This document shows positions 54,320-62,992 of a stretch of 64,000 nucleotides of DNA, in pieces; position 1 is the stretch's first letter, and the number at the start of each line of letters is the position of its first letter. The notes under the pieces were generated by a model. It did not search any database, was not told where the DNA came from, and worked only from the letters and a program-made list of their open reading frames with translations. A program made the translations under genes and the position numbers. The stretch covers positions 1,736,001-1,800,000 of the forward strand of contig NZ_CP080766.1 of the NCBI RefSeq assembly GCF_019602855.1, in the 5' to 3' direction. This DNA comes from Cupriavidus pinatubonensis (GTDB lineage Bacteria; Pseudomonadota; Gammaproteobacteria; Burkholderiales; Burkholderiaceae).

Positions 54320-55075
54320 TCAGGCAGGAATCATTTCGCGGCCGAAGCTGTCCAGTTCCTGGGCAAGGCTGCGCGCTGCCAGCCTGACCAGCGCTTCGCC
54401 TTTCTCCGGCGTTGCCAGGCCCGGATCGGAGCCGATGCGGCCATCAGGGAACCGAGCGCGGAAGTCGTGCGCCTCGCGGATCGGGCCCGAAGGCGCGATC
54501 TTCGGTGCGTAGTCGGCCAGCTTGATGGCGGCGGGAAACGCCCATTGCGTAATGGCAATTTCCGACGGCGTGGCATGCGAGCCATGGCCCGTCGGGAACT
54601 GTTCGCGCGCCAGTTCGCCCACGCCTTCCAGATCCCACCAGTTGCACAGCTTCAGCGCGAAGCCCGCGCGGCGGCCGGCAAAGCTCGCCTCGGCATAGAT
54701 CTCCGAGAATGCCGCTTCAATCGAGGCGATATTGCCGCCGTGCCCGTTGAGGAACAGGATCTTCTCGAAGCCATGGCCCACCAGCGAGCGCGTCCAGTCG
54801 CCGATCGCGGCGATAAAGGTGGACGGGCGCAGGCTGATGGTGCCGGGAAAGCCAAGGTGATGCTGGGCCATGCCGATATTGAAGGTGGGCCCGACGAGGA
54901 TATCGGCGGCCTTTTCCCTTTCCGCTTCGCGCGCAATGATCTCGGGGCACAGCCAGTCGGTCCCGAGCAGCCCGGTTGGCCCGTGCTGCTCGTTCGAACC
55001 GATGGGAATGACGATCGTGCGGCTGCGTTTCAGGAACTGCTCGATTTCCGCCCAGGTCGACAGATGCAAAAGCAT
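54320..55075 (-). CDS. Creatininase-family amidohydrolase
   Basis: A 251-residue metal-dependent amidohydrolase. The metal ligands are in GSNEQHGPTGLLGTDWL, NGHGGNIASIEAAFSE and HGSHATPSEIAIT. Creatininase-fold enzymes open cyclic amides or hydrolyse formamides and related compounds. AAGGAG precedes the ATG at 55075. It is 92 bp downstream of an MFS gene on the same strand, so the two should import and hydrolyse one compound. Confidence 0.88.
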   Translation of the reverse strand: MLLHLSTWAEIEQFLKRSRTIVIPIGSNEQHGPTGLLGTDWLCPEIIAREAEREKAADILVGPTFNIGMAQHHLGFPGTISLRPSTFIAAIGDWTRSLVGHGFEKILFLNGHGGNIASIEAAFSEIYAEASFAGRRAGFALKLCNWWDLEGVGELAREQFPTGHGSHATPSEIAITQWAFPAAIKLADYAPKIAPSGPIREAHDFRARFPDGRIGSDPGLATPEKGEALVRLAARSLAQELDSFGREMIPA

Positions 55076-55167
55076 GATGACTCCTTTCTTTGTCCGTTCC
55101 CACCGGAAACCGGACCTGTTTGACAAGGCAGTACGAGCCAGGCAGCGGCGCACTGCTTCCAGATTGG

Positions 55168-56454
55168 CTACCGCTTCGCGGGCAGCTTGTTAGCGAGAAT
55201 GATCAGGGCGGCGGCCACAGGCAGGCAAGCCATGGCCAGTATGCCGAGGTGCAGGGTGCCCGTCGCGGTCTTGGCCCACCCGATAATGGCGGGACCCCAG
55301 AAGCCGCCCGACAACCCGATGGTATTGATCAGCGCAATGCCGCCGGCCGCCGCCGGGCCCTTGATGTACTCGGCGGGCATGGCCCAGAACACGGTGTAGG
55401 CCATCCACAGGCCCATGGTGGCAAGCGTGAGCAGGGCCAGCGTCAGGACGAGATTGCCATCGGCCAGTGTCGAGGCACCCAGCAACAGCCCGGCAGCGAG
55501 GGCGGGCAGCGCGCTGTGGAAGCGCCGCTCGCCCACGCGGTCGGACCTGCGGCCCATGAAATACATGCCGAACGCGGCGGCCACATAGGGGATGGCGGAG
55601 TACCAGCCGAGTTGCACGGTATCGGTCACGCCCTGTGCCTTGATGAAGGTCGGCAGCCAGAAGCTGATGGCATAGATCGCGGCGATGATGCAGAAGTAGG
55701 CGAGCGCCAGCACGTAGACCCTTGCGTCCTTCGCCACGGCCATGAACGAATGCTTGTGCGCCTCGGGGACATGGAGTTCCGCTTCCAGCCGGCGCCGTTC
55801 ATCCGCGTTCAGCCACGCTGCGTCGGCGGGCCGGTCCGGCACGAACGACAGCGCCAGGATGCCCAGCAGGATGCAAGGCAGCCCCTCGACCAGGAACATC
55901 CACTGCCAGCCTGTCAGGCCAGCGGTGCCGGCAAGCGAGGTCATCAGCCAGGCCGACACGGGGCCGCCGACAATGCCGCCGATCGGACCGGCCAGGAAGA
56001 CGATGGCAATGGCGCGCGCCATCCGTTGCGGACCGTACCAGCACGAGAGGTAATAGATCATGCCGGGAGCGAAGCCCGCCTCGAACACGCCCAGCAGGAA
56101 GCGCATGGCGTAGAACATTGGCACATTGCGTACAAAGAGCATGCAGGCGGAAGTGATGCCCCACAGCACCAGGATGCGGCTGAAGGTCTTGCGCGCGCCG
56201 ACACGCGGCAGCAGCAGGTTGCTGGGTATCTCGAAAAGCACATAACCGATGAAGAAAATGCCCGCGCCTACGCCGTAGGCGGCATCGGAGAAGCCGAGAT
56301 CGCCTTGCATCTGCAGCTTTGCAAAGCCGACATTGACCCGGTCCAGGTACGCGAACAGGTAACAGGTCAGCAGGAAGGGCAGCAATCGCCAGTTGATCTT
56401 GCTGTAAAGCGAGGAGGCGTCGTCAGCGGCGCTTGTGGTGGGAACTGCGATCAT
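55168..56454 (-). CDS. MFS transporter, ACS family
   Basis: A 428-residue, 12-helix transporter with the ACS signatures DRVNVGFAKLQMQGDLGFSDAAYG and FFIGYVLFEIPSNLLLPRVGAR. It is similar in pattern to the MFS protein at 37815-39119, so they are paralogues with probably different organic-anion substrates. AGGAG precedes the ATG at 56454. A LysR gene diverges upstream. Confidence 0.9.
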   Translation of the reverse strand: MIAVPTTSAADDASSLYSKINWRLLPFLLTCYLFAYLDRVNVGFAKLQMQGDLGFSDAAYGVGAGIFFIGYVLFEIPSNLLLPRVGARKTFSRILVLWGITSACMLFVRNVPMFYAMRFLLGVFEAGFAPGMIYYLSCWYGPQRMARAIAIVFLAGPIGGIVGGPVSAWLMTSLAGTAGLTGWQWMFLVEGLPCILLGILALSFVPDRPADAAWLNADERRRLEAELHVPEAHKHSFMAVAKDARVYVLALAYFCIIAAIYAISFWLPTFIKAQGVTDTVQLGWYSAIPYVAAAFGMYFMGRRSDRVGERRFHSALPALAAGLLLGASTLADGNLVLTLALLTLATMGLWMAYTVFWAMPAEYIKGPAAAGGIALINTIGLSGGFWGPAIIGWAKTATGTLHLGILAMACLPVAAALIILANKLPAKR

Positions 56455-56671
56455 GCCGGTCTCCTGTGGTATTGCGCGCAATCGGCGCTTCTAGTAGAGC
56501 CGATGGTGACAGCGCAGCGGGAGCCGGCAAACAGCAACTGTGCTCACACATCGTTCCCTTTTGAGCAACGCAGCCCGCCCCCTTACGCGGCAGCGCGTCC
56601 GTCGAGCAAAGGCTGCCTGCTTCAGGTAAGGTGGCGCATCGCCCGCTCATCGATTCAGTGGATGTCCTCCT

Positions 56672-57592
56672 ATGCGTGAGATTAATCAGCAGCGCTTGCG
56701 GTACTTTCGTGAAGTCCTCACGCAGGGCACGATCCGTGGGGCGGCGGACAGTCTCAATACCGCGCCGTCGGTCATCACCCGGCAGATCCGGCTACTGGAA
56801 GAAGAGCTTGGCGCCACGCTGTTCGAGCGCGAGCCGCGCGGCTTGCGGCCAACGGCGGCGGCTGCGCATTTGATCGAGTTCTGGCGCGGGTACCGTTCTC
56901 ACCAGGAGAAGCTCGAAGACCAGTTGCATGCGCTCAAGGGTCTGCAGCAAGGCGAAGTCCAGCTGGCCATGAGCGAGGGCTACGTGGATCCGCTGGTCAA
57001 CGAGGTGCTGGCCCCGTTTTGCGCGCAGTACCCGAAGCTCGACGTCCAGCTGGAGATCCTGCCGGTCGACGACGTTCTGAACGAAGTGGCAGAGAGCCGT
57101 GCGCACATCGGCCTTGCCTACAATCCGCCGCCGCATCCGCGCATCGAATACCGTGCGAGCGCGCCGCAGCCGGTCGTGCTGCTGGTCCGGCACGATCACC
57201 CGCTGGCGTTGCGCGGCGGACCGGCCAGCGTGGCGGACTTGCAGTCCTACCCGCTCGCGATGATGCCGGCATCGTTTGGCGTCGGGCACGCGCTGCAGAT
57301 GCTGGAGTTTGCCGAGAACATCCGGATCCGCCCGACGCTGGTCAGCAACTCCCTGACGGCGCTCAAGCAGTTCGTCGCCTACGAAAACTTCATGACGCTG
57401 ATCGGCGAGTTCGCCGCGTATCGCGAGATCGCGGCCGGCACCCTTGCGGCGGTGCCGCTCGATCATCCGCTGTTCCAGGGCACGCAGGCACGGCTGCTGG
57501 TCAAGGCCGGCCGGCCCTTGCCGGCGGCGGCGCTTGCGATGCTGGACCATATCTCGCGCAAGATGTCGATCTTCGCCGGTAGCGGAACGTAG
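56672..57592 (+). CDS. LysR-type regulator of the MFS-creatininase operon
   Basis: A 306-residue LysR protein. The helix-turn-helix reads [47 protein letters not shown]. The effector domain shows [28 protein letters not shown]. It is divergent from the MFS-creatininase pair across a 217-bp gap, the usual layout for a LysR activator and its target. Confidence 0.9.
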   Translation: MREINQQRLRYFREVLTQGTIRGAADSLNTAPSVITRQIRLLEEELGATLFEREPRGLRPTAAAAHLIEFWRGYRSHQEKLEDQLHALKGLQQGEVQLAMSEGYVDPLVNEVLAPFCAQYPKLDVQLEILPVDDVLNEVAESRAHIGLAYNPPPHPRIEYRASAPQPVVLLVRHDHPLALRGGPASVADLQSYPLAMMPASFGVGHALQMLEFAENIRIRPTLVSNSLTALKQFVAYENFMTLIGEFAAYREIAAGTLAAVPLDHPLFQGTQARLLVKAGRPLPAAALAMLDHISRKMSIFAGSGT

Positions 57593-58036
57593 CTTTCGCT
57601 GCCGGTTTGCAGAGCAAATCGGAAAGGCTCGCGGGTGCAACGCCTGCCGAGCGCTCCCGTCAAGCGATAAGCCACTCCGCCATGGCCGGTTAGACATCCG
57701 CGCCACAGTCATTTCATTTGTCCTCCTGCTGTCCCATTGAGTCACCGTGCGCTGGCTCGCAGAATGGCGCAACAAAAAAATACGGAAGGAAGCCGGGAAT
57801 TTCCCTGATTCATCTTCAAGGAAATTCAGATGGTGGCATTGCCTCGCCGCGATGACGATGGCCAGTTCAGCCATCGTGCGGATTCTGGCTAGCTCATGGC
57901 TTCCTGAGGGGTTCCAGCCATAGCGTCGACGCCCTGAAAGATCGACGCATGGCAGGAAGCAGGGCTTCCAAGACGGCAGTCCTGTATCGCCACGCTCATT
58001 GCGGCTGGCATTTACTTTTAAATCGGGAGAGTCATT
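57593..58036. other. Intergenic region upstream of the metallopeptidase
   Basis: About 440 bp without a supported gene. Part is AT-rich, with GGGAATTTCCC near 57797, and probably contains the peptidase promoter. Confidence 0.45.
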
Positions 58037-59782
58037 ATGCGCGCATCGCGCAAGCAATATTTCAAGGGGTCAGTGGCTGCTGCCACGTTGCTCAGTGTGG
58101 CGCTGGCAGGCTGTGGCGGCGGTGGCGATAGCGGTGGCGATGCAACCGCTTCGTCTTCACCGGCCGCGCAGACGCCCGTGAATACACCAGTGGCCCAGCC
58201 AGGCGCGCCGGCGGGAAACGCGCCGTTGGGCACGCCCGGTGCGGCACCGGCCGGAGCACCGAAGAACACTCTCGCACTGGCTTGCGAAGGGTGTCCGCCT
58301 TCCGTGGCGCTGTCTTACTCTGGTTCGGGCGTCGGCATATGGCGAGCAAAAAACGACACAGCAAGCAGCGCCGATGTGCCAGTGCAGATCGCAGGACTGA
58401 CGGGGCAGGACCTCACGCTGGTCTTTACCAACACGACTGGCAGCGAGCTGACCATGCAGGGGATTTCGCTGACGGCGGGCAGCTCGTCAAGCATGCGGCA
58501 ATCGATGCTGCGCGGCCGAGACGCCGGTGCCCGCGCGCACGGCGGACATGACGAGCAAATCATGGAGTTCAACCGTACCGGCTGGCAGCAGTACGCGCGC
58601 CAGGGCGCGGCGCCGCGCTTTTCGGTCGCGGCGCCGGTCCAATGGGCGGTGAACGATACCCGCAACTGGTACAGCGCGGACGGCACCACGCGCGCCGCCA
58701 CGCTCGTCAGGCAAGCCACGGCGTCGGACGGCGTAACGGTCAACTACTGGGTGGAAACCGCGGAAAGTACGCCACAGAAGGTGTCGTCCGCGCATCTCGA
58801 TGCGCTCGTGGCAGGATTCTCCAACGCCGGCGGCATCTATGACATGCTGAAATCCGTCGGCGGCCCGCTGTGGGGACCGCACCAGTACGGCAGTTCGATG
58901 ATTGCGTCCGAGGGCCAGCCGGTCGATATCGTGATCCTGAACTTCGACCGCAACGCGCAGCCGTACGGCAAGCTCGGCTACTTCTGGTCGCAGAACGCGT
59001 TTCTGAAGACAAGCCGGCCGGACAGCAACGAATCGGTGTCGCTCTACCTGGACGCGGAAACGCTGTACCTCGGCGGCGAGCCTGGCAGAGAAGATATTCT
59101 GCTTGCCATGGCGCACGAAGGCATGCACTTGCAGAACTTCTATCGACGCAGCGTACTGGCCGGTGGCCAATACGGCTTCAATGTCTGGCTGGAGGAAATG
59201 ACGGCCATGATGATGGAAGACTTTGCCAGCTTGCGCGTCAATGACGGGTACAACAACATCCGTGACAACCGTTTTATCGACTACATCGGTTACAAGGGCG
59301 GCAATCTCAACTGCAACCTGCTGAGATTCACCGGCTTCGGAACGAAGTGCGAGAGCTATTCCGTGTCCGGGTCGCTGGGCGGGTTCCTCAACCGCCAGCT
59401 GGGGCTCGATTTCTACAAGGACCTGCTCTCGCGCACATCGCATGCCGATTCGGTGGCGGTACTGGATGCGGCAATAAGGAACGCCAAACCAGCATCGAGC
59501 CTGGCGGACGAGGTGCTGCGCTGGTCGACCACGTCGGGATCTTTGATGCCTGCCGCGGGGTCGCCGGCCGGCTACGGATATCCGGCGCGCATTGACGGCG
59601 GCTTTACCTTGCCCGTGATCGACCCGAGTCTCTACACGGGGATCCGGACATTGGCCACTGCCGTGCCTGACATGCTCGAACCGTACGCGACGTTCCCGGT
59701 CGTGCGGCAGGCTGTGCAGGGCACCTACAATGAGACCGTCAAGCTGCCGGCAGGCATGACGCTCACGGTTGTGGTTCACTGA
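58037..59782 (+). CDS. Secreted zinc metallopeptidase lipoprotein (M30 hyicolysin-like)
   Basis: A 581-residue protein with a lipoprotein signal ending LAGC (Cys26), a Gly/Ser/Pro-rich linker, then a zincin domain. H360-EGM-H364 lies in MAHEGMHLQNFYRR, and VWLEEMTAMMMEDFA (about 383-397) supplies the further glutamate ligand. This resembles the M30 hyicolysin family of secreted peptidases. An N-terminal beta-rich region precedes it. It should be lipid-anchored or released and degrade external protein. The mucin- or host-related target is not predictable. Confidence 0.75.
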   Translation: MRASRKQYFKGSVAAATLLSVALAGCGGGGDSGGDATASSSPAAQTPVNTPVAQPGAPAGNAPLGTPGAAPAGAPKNTLALACEGCPPSVALSYSGSGVGIWRAKNDTASSADVPVQIAGLTGQDLTLVFTNTTGSELTMQGISLTAGSSSSMRQSMLRGRDAGARAHGGHDEQIMEFNRTGWQQYARQGAAPRFSVAAPVQWAVNDTRNWYSADGTTRAATLVRQATASDGVTVNYWVETAESTPQKVSSAHLDALVAGFSNAGGIYDMLKSVGGPLWGPHQYGSSMIASEGQPVDIVILNFDRNAQPYGKLGYFWSQNAFLKTSRPDSNESVSLYLDAETLYLGGEPGREDILLAMAHEGMHLQNFYRRSVLAGGQYGFNVWLEEMTAMMMEDFASLRVNDGYNNIRDNRFIDYIGYKGGNLNCNLLRFTGFGTKCESYSVSGSLGGFLNRQLGLDFYKDLLSRTSHADSVAVLDAAIRNAKPASSLADEVLRWSTTSGSLMPAAGSPAGYGYPARIDGGFTLPVIDPSLYTGIRTLATAVPDMLEPYATFPVVRQAVQGTYNETVKLPAGMTLTVVVH

Positions 59783-59843
59783 CCGGAACGCCGGCATCAG
59801 GCGGACATTGCATCACCTTATGCCGGCTCTGCCATACGAGTCC

Positions 59844-60155
59844 ATGTTCAGACGACTACCTGCGGCCCTCATCGTTGCCGCCTGTACCCTTACCGCATGC
59901 TTTACGCCGTCGGTCGGTGCCCACATCACACTGGAAGGCAAGATCCGGGTCAAGGGCAATGCCATGTTTCCCATGATCGTGCTGCAGCAGGACGACGGAC
60001 CGGCGTGGGAGCTGACCGGCATGACCGTGGCTGCGGCACGCGAGCAGTTCAATCAGCTCGCGACCGTGCACGGTACCGTCACGCGCGCGCCGGGCAAGGA
60101 CACATGGATGCCGGGCCTGCGCGTGGATTCAGTCGAGTCTCGTCCCGAGCCATAG
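59844..60155 (+). CDS. Small putative lipoprotein
   Basis: A 103-residue protein. The N-terminus MFRRLPAALIVAACTLTACF ends in a lipobox LTAC. A short beta-domain follows (HITLEGKIRVKGNAMFPMIVLQQDDGPAWELTGM), then VHGTVTRAPGKDTWMPGLRVDSVE. The upstream open frame overlaps the peptidase stop and is not needed. It lies 61 bp downstream of the peptidase gene and may share its transcript. Function unknown. Confidence 0.65.
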   Translation: MFRRLPAALIVAACTLTACFTPSVGAHITLEGKIRVKGNAMFPMIVLQQDDGPAWELTGMTVAAAREQFNQLATVHGTVTRAPGKDTWMPGLRVDSVESRPEP

Positions 60156-60178
60156 TGCGTCGAGGCGCTCAACGCCGG

Positions 60179-60925
60179 CTATTGCGCGTCGTGAAAAATC
60201 AGCCCGACCGTATGACGCCTGCCGCTGCGCACAGCACTGACGCCATGGCGCATTGCGACTTTCCGCGTGCCGCCGCGCAGGCCCGGCACCGGTCGCTGGT
60301 TGACAGTGAACACCACGGCATCGCCTTGCCGCAGCGCGACGACTTCGGCGCGCTGGCCATGCGCGGCGCTTTCGGTCATGACGAACTCCCCGCCTTCGAA
60401 ATCGCGGCCCGGCTCGGAGAGCAGGATCGCGACCTGCAGCGGAAACACGTGGGTCCCGTAGAGGTCCTGATGCAGGCAGTTGTAGTCGCCGGGCCCGTAC
60501 TGCAGGATCAGCGGCGTCGGCCGGGTCTGGCCTGCGCGATGACATCGGCCGAGGAAGGCTTCCAGTCCGTCGGGGTACTGCACGTCCACGCGCATCGGCG
60601 CATTCCAGCGATTGGCGATCGCCGCGAGCGGCGGATACAACGTGTGGCGAAGCTCGTCCAGCAATGGCGGCAGCGGATAGGCGAAGTACTTGTACTCGCC
60701 GCGTCCGAAGCCGTGGCGGGCCATTACGACGCGCGAGCGGTACAACTCGTCGCGGTCGTATAGCGCAGCCAGCGTCTCGCATTGCTTCGGCGTCAGCATG
60801 CCCTGCAAGACCGCATTGCCGTGTTCATCCAGTGACCTGCCGACTTCGGTCCAGTCGAATGCTGTGCTGATATCCGCAGAACGCGCTTTCATGCTTTGCG
60901 CCTGCTGCATTGGATCAGTCTTCAT
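60179..60925 (-). CDS. 2-oxoglutarate/Fe(II)-dependent oxygenase
   Basis: A 248-residue double-stranded beta-helix oxygenase. The iron site reads LHQDLYG (His-x-Asp), the distal His and Arg lie in RHGVSAVRSGRRHTVGLIFHD, and PLQVAILLSEPGRDFEGGEFV is the strand pair typical of this fold. It probably hydroxylates a small molecule or a protein side chain, consuming 2-oxoglutarate and O2. No partner is obvious; a LysR gene lies upstream on the same strand. Confidence 0.88.
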   Translation of the reverse strand: MKTDPMQQAQSMKARSADISTAFDWTEVGRSLDEHGNAVLQGMLTPKQCETLAALYDRDELYRSRVVMARHGFGRGEYKYFAYPLPPLLDELRHTLYPPLAAIANRWNAPMRVDVQYPDGLEAFLGRCHRAGQTRPTPLILQYGPGDYNCLHQDLYGTHVFPLQVAILLSEPGRDFEGGEFVMTESAAHGQRAEVVALRQGDAVVFTVNQRPVPGLRGGTRKVAMRHGVSAVRSGRRHTVGLIFHDAQ

Positions 60926-61031
60926 GGTGGCTCACTCTTTGTGATGACGTGTGATGCCAATGTAAGGACCGAGGCCGTTCTCGAAACTCCGCTGCTTGCG
61001 GTTGAATTCAGGGCGAGCGCTACCAGGCCGG

Positions 61032-61934
61032 CTATTCGTCGAACGGTTGCTTGCCCAGCACCTCAACCACATGATCGACGAAGCAGGTGATGCGCGACGC
61101 CAATGCCGTATTGCGATAGTAGACGGCGTTGATCGGCTGACGCTCGTCTAGCGTCTGCCGTGCAAACAGTGGCACCAGCCGGCCACTGAGGCGGTCTTCG
61201 CGTGTCATGAAGTCCGACAGGCAGACGATCCCCTGGCCGGCCAGTGCCAGGCTCCTGAGCGTTTCGCCGCTCGATGACGCAATGGCTGGTTTGATGTGCA
61301 CGATGCTGCCGTCGTCGTCGCGCAATGGCCAGTCGTTGAGCGAATCGGGCTGGCTGAAGCCGAGCAACGCATGCTGCGCAAGCTGGGCAGGTCTGGTCGG
61401 TGTGCCGTGTCGTTTCAGGTAATCGGGGCTGGCCAGCACCCGCACGCGGCTGGTGCCGATCGGCCGCGCATGCAGCGTCGAGTCCTTGAGCGAGCCGATG
61501 CGGAACGCCACATCGGCCCGCTTCTCGATCAGGTCGATGATGCCCTCGTTCGAGTGCAGTTCCAGTTCCACGTCCGGGTAGCGCGCCCGGAAGCCTTCCA
61601 CCAGTGGCACAAGCACGTGCAGCATGAAGGGCGTCGCCGCATCGACGCGCAGGCGTCCCACGGGGCGCATGCGACGTGCCGCCATCTGCTCTTCCGCGTC
61701 GTCGACCATGGCGAGAATGGCGCGTGCATGGGTCAGGAATGCCGCGCCTTCCTCCGTCAGCTCCAATCGCCGCGTGGTCCGGCGCAGCAGCGTGGTCTGC
61801 AGCTTTTCTTCGAGCCGGCTCAGCGTGCGGCTGGTGGCGGATACCGTCAGGTCGAGCTGTTCCGCGGCTGCTGTGATCGAACCCGTATCCACGACAGCCG
61901 CAAAGGCCAGCAGTTCGTCGATGGTCGTCTTCAT
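61032..61934 (-). CDS. LysR-type regulator, YafC-like
   Basis: A 300-residue LysR protein: ELLAFAAVVDTGSITAAAEQLDLTVSATSRTLSRLEEKL is the DNA-binding domain. It is divergent from the dkgB-like gene, the same pairing as yafC-dkgB in E. coli. The open frame to 61970 is not needed. The gap to dkgB is 113 bp. Confidence 0.9.
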   Translation of the reverse strand: MKTTIDELLAFAAVVDTGSITAAAEQLDLTVSATSRTLSRLEEKLQTTLLRRTTRRLELTEEGAAFLTHARAILAMVDDAEEQMAARRMRPVGRLRVDAATPFMLHVLVPLVEGFRARYPDVELELHSNEGIIDLIEKRADVAFRIGSLKDSTLHARPIGTSRVRVLASPDYLKRHGTPTRPAQLAQHALLGFSQPDSLNDWPLRDDDGSIVHIKPAIASSSGETLRSLALAGQGIVCLSDFMTREDRLSGRLVPLFARQTLDERQPINAVYYRNTALASRITCFVDHVVEVLGKQPFDE

Positions 61935-62047
61935 TGTTGATTTCAAATCAAATGAATTTGACTTATACACGGCTTAATTTGCAAATGTAAAGCCGGCAAA
62001 CTGGCTCCATTCCAAGTTATCTCTTGCTGCCACACAGGAGTCCCCTC

Positions 62048-62851
62048 ATGAGCATTCCTTCTTTCGGCGTCGGTACGTTCCGCCTGACCGGCCAAGCCGC
62101 CGTCGACTCCGTATACAACGCGCTGGACCTCGGCTACCGCGCCATCGACACTGCGCAGATCTACGGCAACGAGGCCGATGTCGGCCAGGCCATCGCCGAA
62201 AGCGGCGTGAAACGCGACGAGCTGTTCCTCACCACCAAGATCTGGACCGAGCACTACGCCGCCGACAAGCTCGTGCCGAGCCTGCGCGAAAGCCTGGACA
62301 AGCTGCGCACCGACTATGTCGACCTGACGCTGATCCACTGGCCCGCGCCGGGCAACGGCGTGCCGCTGCGCGAGTTCATGGAGGCGCTCGCCGCGGCGAA
62401 GTCGCTGGGGCTGACGCGCCAGATCGGCGTCTCGAACTTCAATATCGCGCTGACGCACCAGGCCATCGACGTGGTCGGCAAGGGAGAGATCGCGACCAAC
62501 CAGATCGAACTGAGCCCCTACCTGCAGAGCCGCAAGCTGACGGCTTTCCTGACGGAGCAGGGCATCGCAGTGACGTCGTACATGACGCTGGCTTACGGCA
62601 AGGTGCTGACGGACCCTGTGCTCGCACAGATCGCCGCAAAGCATGGCGCTACGGTGGCACAGGTTGCCCTCGCATGGGCGCTGCAGCTCGGCTATGCCGT
62701 GATCCCGTCGTCGACGAAGCGCGAGAACCTCGCAAGCAACCTGCTGGCGCGCGACCTGAAGCTCGACGCCGGCGACATGGCGCAGATCACCGCGCTGGAA
62801 CGCAACGGCCGCGAAGTCAACCCCGAGGGTCTGGCGCCGGAATGGGACTGA
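62048..62851 (+). CDS. dkgB: Aldo/keto reductase (2,5-diketo-D-gluconate reductase B)
   Basis: A 267-residue [24 protein letters not shown] carries the catalytic Asp and Tyr, TTKIW the Lys and LIHWP the His. The whole protein reads closely like E. coli DkgB, including [14 protein letters not shown] end [12 protein letters not shown] and [15 protein letters not shown]. It reduces 2,5-diketo-gluconate, methylglyoxal and related carbonyls with NADPH. AGGAG precedes the ATG. Confidence 0.93.
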   Translation: MSIPSFGVGTFRLTGQAAVDSVYNALDLGYRAIDTAQIYGNEADVGQAIAESGVKRDELFLTTKIWTEHYAADKLVPSLRESLDKLRTDYVDLTLIHWPAPGNGVPLREFMEALAAAKSLGLTRQIGVSNFNIALTHQAIDVVGKGEIATNQIELSPYLQSRKLTAFLTEQGIAVTSYMTLAYGKVLTDPVLAQIAAKHGATVAQVALAWALQLGYAVIPSSTKRENLASNLLARDLKLDAGDMAQITALERNGREVNPEGLAPEWD

Positions 62852-62992
62852 GGCCAGGCTGCTGCATTCGACATTTCATGTCGCCACGAAGCTTCGGGGC
62901 AGTGGACAGTGCAAAGATTCGTCTGACGCTGTAGCGCCGCGAGCATTCCTGTTGCGCGCCGCCGATCAGCAACACACCGAATCCGCCACACC

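Noticed and set aside
55090..56679. A 529-codon plus-strand open frame opposite an MFS gene
   Set aside because: Shadow of the transporter, which carries diagnostic ACS motifs; composition is Gln/Arg-rich and unprotein-like.
56792..58057. A 421-codon minus-strand open frame opposite the LysR gene
   Set aside because: Runs through the LysR gene and intergenic DNA; no ribosome binding site or domain.
58487..59797. A 436-codon minus-strand open frame opposite the metallopeptidase
   Set aside because: No start signal or family; the plus strand has a lipobox and HEGMH.
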